Shown here piece after piece: positions 57,538-64,000 of a DNA stretch of 64,000 bases. This DNA is from Megalopta genalis (taxonomy: Eukaryota; Arthropoda; Insecta; Hymenoptera; Halictidae): assembly GCF_051020955.1 (NCBI RefSeq), contig NC_135014.1, positions 29,992,742 to 30,056,741 on the forward strand, read 5' to 3'. The first letter of the stretch is position 1, and each line of letters starts with the position of its first letter. Below the pieces are notes generated by a model, which saw nothing but the letters and a program-made list of their open reading frames with translations, was not told the DNA's origin and made no database searches. The translations under genes were made by a program, and so were the position numbers.

Positions 57538-59211
57538 CGCGGCACGGAGGAACTTATCGGATTGGAATTTAAGAATTAATTGTAACGATTCGCGTCGATC
57601 GTAGACCGTGCTAGACATTTCTGGGGGAACGAGCACGTTTCTACCGAATGCGAGCTAGCTAACCACGGTAATCGAGATTTGTCGTTAAAAGCAGCGCAGT
57701 ATTTTAATGCCAGCAGACGAGATAGTTTATAGATCAGCCCCGACGGTCGAGTAATCCTGTCGCCAATAGGCAACACGACGGCACGAGTAACGTTCATCTA
57801 TGAAGGTTCGACAGGAATAGGACGACGACGACGACGACGAGGAGGACGTCGACGTCGTCGACGTCGACGGGCTGGTGGGTAAGAGTAATCGGATTGCGGC
57901 CGTTCCCGTCTTACTCGCTCGCGCTGTCAGCTAGAGTGCAGAGGAAATGGTCCCAAAACAATCAGAGTAATCTTCGTTTAATTACGAAATTATTTCGAGG
58001 GCAGAAGCTTTCACGAACTCGTAATCGATTCGTCTCTAAACATCGAGCCGCTGCTTTTCAATTAAAACTTTTTACCGGCCGGAGGAGCGAGCCGGGGAAA
58101 GGACCATAGCGAAACGAGACGAGACGAGACGAGACGGAACGGCAGCCTGGCAAAAGCGATCGCCTCTTTCGCCGAGGGGTGAAGAACCGTTCCCCGTAAT
58201 TAATTCGACGTTAGGTTCGTTACACCGTACTTTCTGCCGGCCAGACGGCAAAGTGGAATGACTTTCGCGAATGAAAAATAACACCGATGCGTGGCCCTTT
58301 TTAGGCGGACCGATCCACGGGGGCCTGGAAATACGTTGAACGGCACGGAACAGGCCGGAGCCGGTGCGCTCTCTCTCTCCTGCAAAATTTATCGGCGGAA
58401 ACTCCGTCGGGGTCAGTTAAAGCCGCCGCCGCGGCTTTAATGCCCGCGACGAACGTGCAACAAGGGGATACACGTGTACACGCGTCCGCTTCGCGTTCGC
58501 CCACCGATTCCGGATCGAGTTAGGAACGCGGCAGATCTTTCGGCCACGATCGCCCACGAAACGAACGGTCCGCGCAACCGCTGATAACGAAACGTCTCCT
58601 CCAGCGCATCCCTAACCGGAAAGTTGCGAAAGCCCCGGGAACGACCGACCCGTTGTAAATATTCATTATTGCTGATTCGGAACGCCGTGTTCCCTCGGCC
58701 GGTTAGCTCTTGCAATCTCTTTGGAAAAGTGTGCGCAAGTTACTCTGTATAATCGTGCCGTGTACGTTTTGATGCTTCTTCGTGCACGAGTATGTGCGAT
58801 ACTTTTTGTAAAATGTATGCCCGTCAAATAATGTTCGCGGTTCATTTGTTTTCCAGAAGAATAGATTACGATTTCCTTTTCGCGCGATTTCTATACGATT
58901 CAACGCGGTGAAAATAATTATTCGATCTCAATTTTAAGGACCACCTTTTGTACGTTTCTTTTCTTTTCCGGAACGCGTCGATTCTGGCGCGATTTAATAA
59001 ATAACGTCGATATCGATTTGGCAGCTGTCGGTTATAAATGAATAAGAAAATGTCAAAGCAGAGTTTACTTTGTCGCAATGGAGAAATTGTTTGAAATGGG
59101 ACGAAACGATTGGGATAAATGGAAACTACAATTGCAAAGCGAGATCAGATATGTTGTAAATTCTCCACAATTTTCCTTCAGCTTTTACACGAAAATGGAG
59201 AATTCGTGTTC
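57538..59211. other. Non-coding interval
   Basis: A GAC repeat at about 57816-57840 leads into a GACGTCGAC-rich near-palindrome to about 57870. No gene recognised. Confidence 0.45.
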
Positions 59212-59346
59212 GAATTGCCACGATTCGAAGGCAATTCGCAGGCCACGTGACGCGATTTTAAGTCATTTCGAAGGCTTCATGACATAATTCAGAGGCCAAA
59301 TGCCACGATTCGACGGTCACATACCTAGTACAGTAATTTCTCCCTA
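59212..59346. mobile_element. VNTR-element remnant with conserved junction
   Basis: Three to four decayed 30-base units are followed by CACGATTCGACGGTCACATA and CCTAGTACAGTAATTTCTCC. That junction is identical to the one at 54019-54063, between the VNTR element and the next MITE. It is then cut by the palindromic element at 59350. Confidence 0.7.
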
Positions 59347-59349
59347 ATT

Positions 59350-59660
59350 CCCAAAATTATTGTACAAGCGGGAAATGTGGGGTTCCTGCGGTCATTTGAA
59401 GCAACTTTTTCCTTAGCGAAAATGCAATCCGCCGCTTCGTTTACGAGTTATTAACGAAAAACGTTTGCCAATGAGAGGCGGGATCAGCTGGCGCGAGATC
59501 AGCTGACGCGAGGCGGACGCGCGAATGAACGGAACTGGGCGCACTGCGCCAGCGGAGCTCGTCTCTCATTGGTCACAGTGTTTCGTCAATAACTCGTAAA
59601 CGAAGCCGCGGATTGCACTTTCGCTACGGAAAAAGTTGCTTCAAATTGCCTCGGGAACAA
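59350..59660. mobile_element. Palindromic long-arm MITE, copy 4
   Basis: Outer CCCAAAATTATTGTACAAGC, then GGTCATTTGAAGCAACTTTT, with mirrored right arm AAAAAGTTGCTTCAAATTGC. The core contains a short duplication, GATCAGCTGGCGCGAGATCA then GCTGACGCGAGGCGG. It is inserted just after TCCCTAATT of a VNTR-element remnant. Confidence 0.78.
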
Positions 59661-60338
59661 CATTTTGCGTTACGACGCGCGTACTTGTCGAAAACGGTCG
59701 CCTGGCAGAGTCTTATTAATCGGATTCTTATCCTGATAACACGTATAATCTTTTAGAATAATGTTCAGATAAAGATCCGACGATGCTCTGAATATTTCCT
59801 TTTCATCAGAACGCCGACCGCAGAAATCACAGCAGTGGGTGCGTCACGGCAAGCTCGGTTTTTAATTTTCCTTTGTCCGAAAATTCGTGGGCCACACGTT
59901 CGTAGCCGCGAAAAAGAAAAAAAGAAGATCTACGCCGAGGTCCGATGGCGAAATGATTTTTAATTTCACGGTGAAAAGAGAGTCGCGAAGTTGGCCGTCG
60001 GTATTTTGCGTTTCACGGCGGACGAGGGGAAGAGGGGGGCGACGGGCGGCAACGATTCGTCTCCCCGATGAAGCAGATCTTGCGCCGGTGGTTCAGGGAG
60101 GTATCAGGCCGGCCGTGTCTTTATTAAAATCCCAATTAATCCAAGGCAATCTACTCCGATTATTCTCGAAGCGATTCCCGGAGTCGGCGACGTTGAATTG
60201 GCCGGCGCACTCAGCCGGTTACACGGGAATTCCGCGTCACGAGCGGTCTAATGAAACCGTTTTAACTGCGAACCCTTTGGCCGGGTACGACGATAAAGAA
60301 TTGTCCCTTTAAAGGGCCATTCCGGTCTGGAGTGTCAT

Positions 60339-60377
<39 letters not shown>

Positions 60378-61035
60378 CTCTTCTTCTTTTTTTTTTTAAA
60401 GAGAACAGAAGACCGTATTGATTTTTACGCGCGCATACTATTTTTAGTGGGACTGTCTGCGAGAGGAAGATCGACCGCGAGGCGTGGGAAGCGTCGCGCG
60501 GAAATTCCGCGAGTCCCCGATCGAAGAATTTATCGACATCGGTAAACATCCACGCAGAATTTCCCTCTCTTTGAGCTCCTTTCGAGGCTGGATTCAAGTT
60601 ACGAGCCGGCGTCTCGCAGAAATTGCCGCGTGCGCCGCATCGTTCTCCCGTCATTATCTCGCTCTGCCAATCTCTTTATAGCGGCACGGCCTGTGCCGTG
60701 CTCTAAAGGGACGAGAGGACGACGGCACAAAAGCCGCCGAGGAAGAAGGAACGAGATCGAACCGCGCCGATAGACGCGGAGACCAAACTGTCGCGGAATC
60801 GAGTCCGGTGCGCTGCCATAGTCTCGTAGCCGTTTCCAAGCGTTCCCGCTATATCCACAGAACATTTATAGGGTAGTAGAGAACCGGTCTTCTATGGCGG
60901 CGTGATCAATTGTTCCGCCTTCGGTTTGCTTTCGGGCATAATTCACTTCGCGTTTATCGAATAGGACATGTTACATTTTTCGCTTCTTTCGTTTCGTTTA
61001 CTTTCTTAATACAAACACTACGTTACGTCTCGATC
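59661..61035. other. Non-coding interval with a CT tract
   Basis: A CT run lies at 60344-60375. No gene recognised. Confidence 0.45.
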
Positions 61036-61225
61036 GATCAATTATTATTATATTATTATTATATTATTATATTATTATTATATTATTATAATATTATTAT
61101 ATTATTATTATATTATTATATTATTATTATATTATTATAATATTATTATATTATTATTATATTATTATATTATTATATTATTATTATTATATTATTATTA
61201 TTATTATAATAATTATTAATTATAT
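61036..61225. repeat. ATT/TATTATTAT microsatellite
   Basis: About 190 bases of ATTATTATATTATTAT-type repeats. Confidence 0.9.
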
Positions 61226-61462
61226 TCTTCTTCTTCCGACATTTTTAGCGTTCATGCTTCCATAGATTTCTACCCGCGAGTTCTATCAAATACGAAGAGA
61301 TCGTGGAAAACGAACGATGAAAGAATACCCAATGATTGCTATGTTTTATCCTTGCATGCTTAGGAAAGCATTTGTATAGAATGTGTATAGAAATGCACGA
61401 ACAATTTAACGGAATAATTGTGACCGAATAATATGACGGAATAATGATGACTGACAGGGAAT

Positions 61463-61648
61463 TACAGTAATTTCGGTGAAATTCGCGCTCGGATTGCCCG
61501 CAAAAATGGACAATTTCGGGAAGAGGAGATTCGTCGATTTTTCGTCGCGTTTTTTACAGTCGTTGACGATCCTATCGTATCTGCTCTTCCCGAATTGTCC
61601 GTTGTTGTGCGCGATCCGTCGGTCGCGAATTAGGGTGAGATTACTGTG
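61463..61648. mobile_element. MITE, ACAGTAATGTCTCC-related, short copy
   Basis: It starts TACAGTAATTTCGGTGAAAT with AAAATGGACAATTTCGGGAA and ends TTAGGGTGAGATTACTGTG. The right arm CTTCCCGAATTGTCCGTTGT is clear. The loop is reduced. Confidence 0.75.
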
Positions 61649-62217
61649 CCGAGAAACACAGAGACTCGATGTCGGCGCAACGCGTACGCGACACGTCCTA
61701 ACGATCTCATAATTACAGGGCAATCGGTCAACGGCCACATCTGCAACCGTGCAAGGATGAATGGAGGCCGAGACAATGGCGGACGTCGTCTAGGAACGAA
61801 TTCGGGACGGTCTGCGCCGGGTAGCGTTGGTCCTGGGGAACACGTTTCCTTGGTTCTTCTCTATCCGCGCCCTCATCTGCCAGCCGAGTTGCCGTTTCTT
61901 TTGAGGCAGCTCCATCTTGGAATTGCTTCACGTACAGAGTATTCGCAAGGGGTAGTAGGATTCGACGTGGAAAACGATCGATTCGGCCGGAGCCGCGATA
62001 GAAAGAGAAGGAGAGCGCGAGAGGGAGGGAGAGAGAACGATTGCCTTCCGCTCGGGCTTGCTCGATTTTCCCATTTCCTTTCCGCCGCGTACGCGGCTCG
62101 TTGCACGGTTTATACCTGGACCCGGTAATTGAGCGATTCGATGCCCTCCGACCGTTCGTTCGTTCGTTCGTTCGTTCGGTCGGTCAAAGTTGCGCCGCCG
62201 ATACGCCGGTTTTAAGC
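61649..62217. other. Non-coding interval with a TTCG repeat and a small open frame
   Basis: A TTCG tetranucleotide run lies near 62151-62186. On the minus strand an ATG at 61915 in good context (CAAGATGG) opens a 41-codon frame to a TAG at 61790, MELPQKKRQLGWQMRARIEK and onward. Without homology it is not called as a gene. Confidence 0.4.
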
Positions 62218-62647
62218 ACCCTCTCTCTACCCCTCTCTCTCCCTCTTTCTGTACAGTCGCCATCTTACTCTTGCTCTTTCTTGTTCTCGCTTCATCTCTC
62301 GCTCTCTTTCTCTCTCTCTCTCCATCTGTCGCTCTCTTGGTTTCTTGTTCTCTCTCTTTCTCTCTCTCTCTCTCTCCATCTCTCACTCTCTTGGTCTCTT
62401 CTTCTCTCTTAATTCTCGTTCTCTCTCCCTCTCTTTTTCTCTCTCTCTCTCCATATCTCCCTCTCGCTCTCTTTCTCTCTCTCTCTCTCTCTCTCCATAT
62501 CTCACTCTCTTGGTTTCTTCTTCTCTCTCTTTCCATCTCTCGCTCTCTTTTTCTCTCTCCCGCTCTGTTTTTCTCTCTCAATTCTCGCTCTCTCGGTCAC
62601 CCTCGCGCTCTCTTTTTCTCTCTAACTCTCTCTCCCTCCATCTCTCG

Positions 62648-62694
<47 letters not shown>

Positions 62695-62771
62695 TCTCGC
62701 TCTCTCGCTCTCTTTTTCTCTCTCTCTCCATTTCCATCTCTCTCTCTCTCGCTCTCTCTCTCTCTCTCGCC
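62218..62771. repeat. Long CT-rich compound tract (about 550 bp)
   Basis: CTCTCT runs mixed with TTTCTCTC, CCATCTCTCG and TTGGTTTCTTCTTCTC blocks that recur about every 50-60 bases. All frames are open because of composition (SLSLSL or RERERE). They are not genes. Confidence 0.9.
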
Positions 62772-64000
62772 CACCCCCCAATCCGCCGAATCTTATCTCG
62801 CTAAGTGGACGTCTTACCCGTTCGACTAATCTCGCAACGGAATGAACAACACCCGCGCCGGTCCAGGAATTTTCTGTCGCGTTCGAGTCGACGGACACCG
62901 AGCTCCAATCGCGTTCGGATTAACCGCTGAAAAATCCGGTAAACTGCGTCCAATTTACTTCGAGATTTATCCGAGAAATCTTCTGTTGCGTCCGGGGTCG
63001 ATATATGGGCACACTTCGGCGGGGGCCACGGGAGATCTAATCCATTGGCGAGCGAACGATCCAGAATGCGATTTTACGAGTTCGAGAAATCTTCCGTCGA
63101 GAAGTTCAATGAACAGGCGGCCCCGATCTTGTTCGAAATTTGCCGAATCGGTCGAACGGACGGACAGGACACTCTCCGTGGACGACGAGCCGAAGGGGGT
63201 AGGGGAGGAGGGAGGGCGGAACGGTTTCCTTGATCGAAGTTCAATATTTGCCGTCGGTCGTCGTGTGTACTTCACGCAGCCGGCTGCTTGTTTAGGATCA
63301 TTACGAGTGTTACGGTAGCTAATTATTGCGACGGAGTTTTATCGGGGCCAGTTTCACCTCTCTGTTTTATTGCCGCCGTCCCGCGGCCGCTGGAACGTGA
63401 AACTAGCCGGCGTTTTCTCGGCTGACTCTAAGACATTTTGGTAATGTTGCGCGGAGGGTGGGCAGTGGGTGCTCGAACCGACGAAGATATTTCACGAGTT
63501 TCGCCTCGCTCGATCAACCTGTTCGCCGACTTATTCGAACGACTTTCGCAACATCTTTCACGGTTGGATCGATCATTTTGCGATCGCTATGTTGCACCGG
63601 ATCACGAGAATTAATCACGACGATCGTAATAAATCATTAATCGCGATTATATTCGGTGGTCCGTAATCATGAATTGGTAATCCGTAAAACGAACAACGAA
63701 TATTCGTCTTTAATTTATGTTTTACAAAATATCGACGCAGAGATTCCAGCCCGAAAGCTGTTCAAAATTATCATTATTAACCACCGTAATACCGAAATTT
63801 CCGGTTAAGTATAATTAAAAAGAAATTAATCGTTACACGATCACAACGAGCATAATTTCGCGTTTCAGCCGTGATCGTTGGTCGCTGATCGGATTACGTT
63901 TCGTCCAGCTCGCGCTCGTCTTTCGGCGCGTTCGTTCGTTCGTTCGCACGCGCGCGCGCGAGCGACAAACGCTGAAACTTGTTACAGATAACGAACGACA
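62772..64000. other. Non-coding interval to the window end
   Basis: Mixed CG-rich DNA. GTTCGTTCGTTCG and CGCGCGCGCG runs lie at about 63930-63962. No supported gene, RNA or element. Confidence 0.45.

Overview
The window is nuclear DNA of an insect, most probably a hymenopteran (bee, wasp or ant). The protein genes have short exons and GT-AG introns of about 60-80 bp, their products are animal or insect families (an Eiger-type TNF, TAF5 of TFIID, a LEV-10-like CUB/LDLa receptor), and the non-coding DNA carries very many GA/CT tracts, AT-rich tracts and short DNA transposons. The species assignment is inference from gene structure and repeat style. No bacterial, viral or CRISPR features were seen.

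The genes all lie in the first 19.5 kb. On the minus strand at 2274-4529 is a six-exon Eiger-like TNF ligand (440 aa: type II membrane segment, polybasic furin-like site, TNF homology domain). About 3 kb away, divergently, Taf5 lies on the plus strand at 7608-10343 in eleven exons (654 aa: LisH, TAF5 N-terminal domain, WD40 propeller), with a polyadenylation signal at 10439. Just downstream, at 10837-11407, I reconstruct a two-exon plus-strand gene for a 154-aa basic protein that I do not recognise. Convergent to it, on the minus strand at 13746-19492, are ten coding exons of a 1061-aa single-pass protein (signal peptide, LDLa, about five CUB domains, LDLa, membrane helix, short tail), the layout of C. 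elegans LEV-10 with an extra N-terminal LDLa. An intron acceptor 11 bases before its ATG shows that its promoter lies further right.

From about 19.5 kb to the end (44 kb) I found no convincing protein-coding gene. This stretch may be the long first intron or upstream regulatory DNA of the LEV-10-like gene. It holds many repeats: a MITE family with ACAGTAATGTCTCC/GGAGACATTACTGT ends; two related families with gggagaaattactgta ends, one carrying a 30-bp internal satellite; a palindromic family with long arms and a GC-rich core (four copies); TTAA-flanked piggyBac-type MITEs, one nested in another; a hAT-type non-autonomous element; a palindromic ACAGGGTGTTACGCC element; and a dead mariner with a triplicated left end inserted inside a MITE. 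GA/CT tracts alternate with AARATGGC (YY1/Pho-like) sites, so a Polycomb/GAGA-factor regulatory role is possible but unproven.

The genes are not an operon and do not obviously work together. They cover a signalling ligand, a basal transcription factor subunit, an unknown basic protein and a probable synaptic or receptor-clustering membrane protein.
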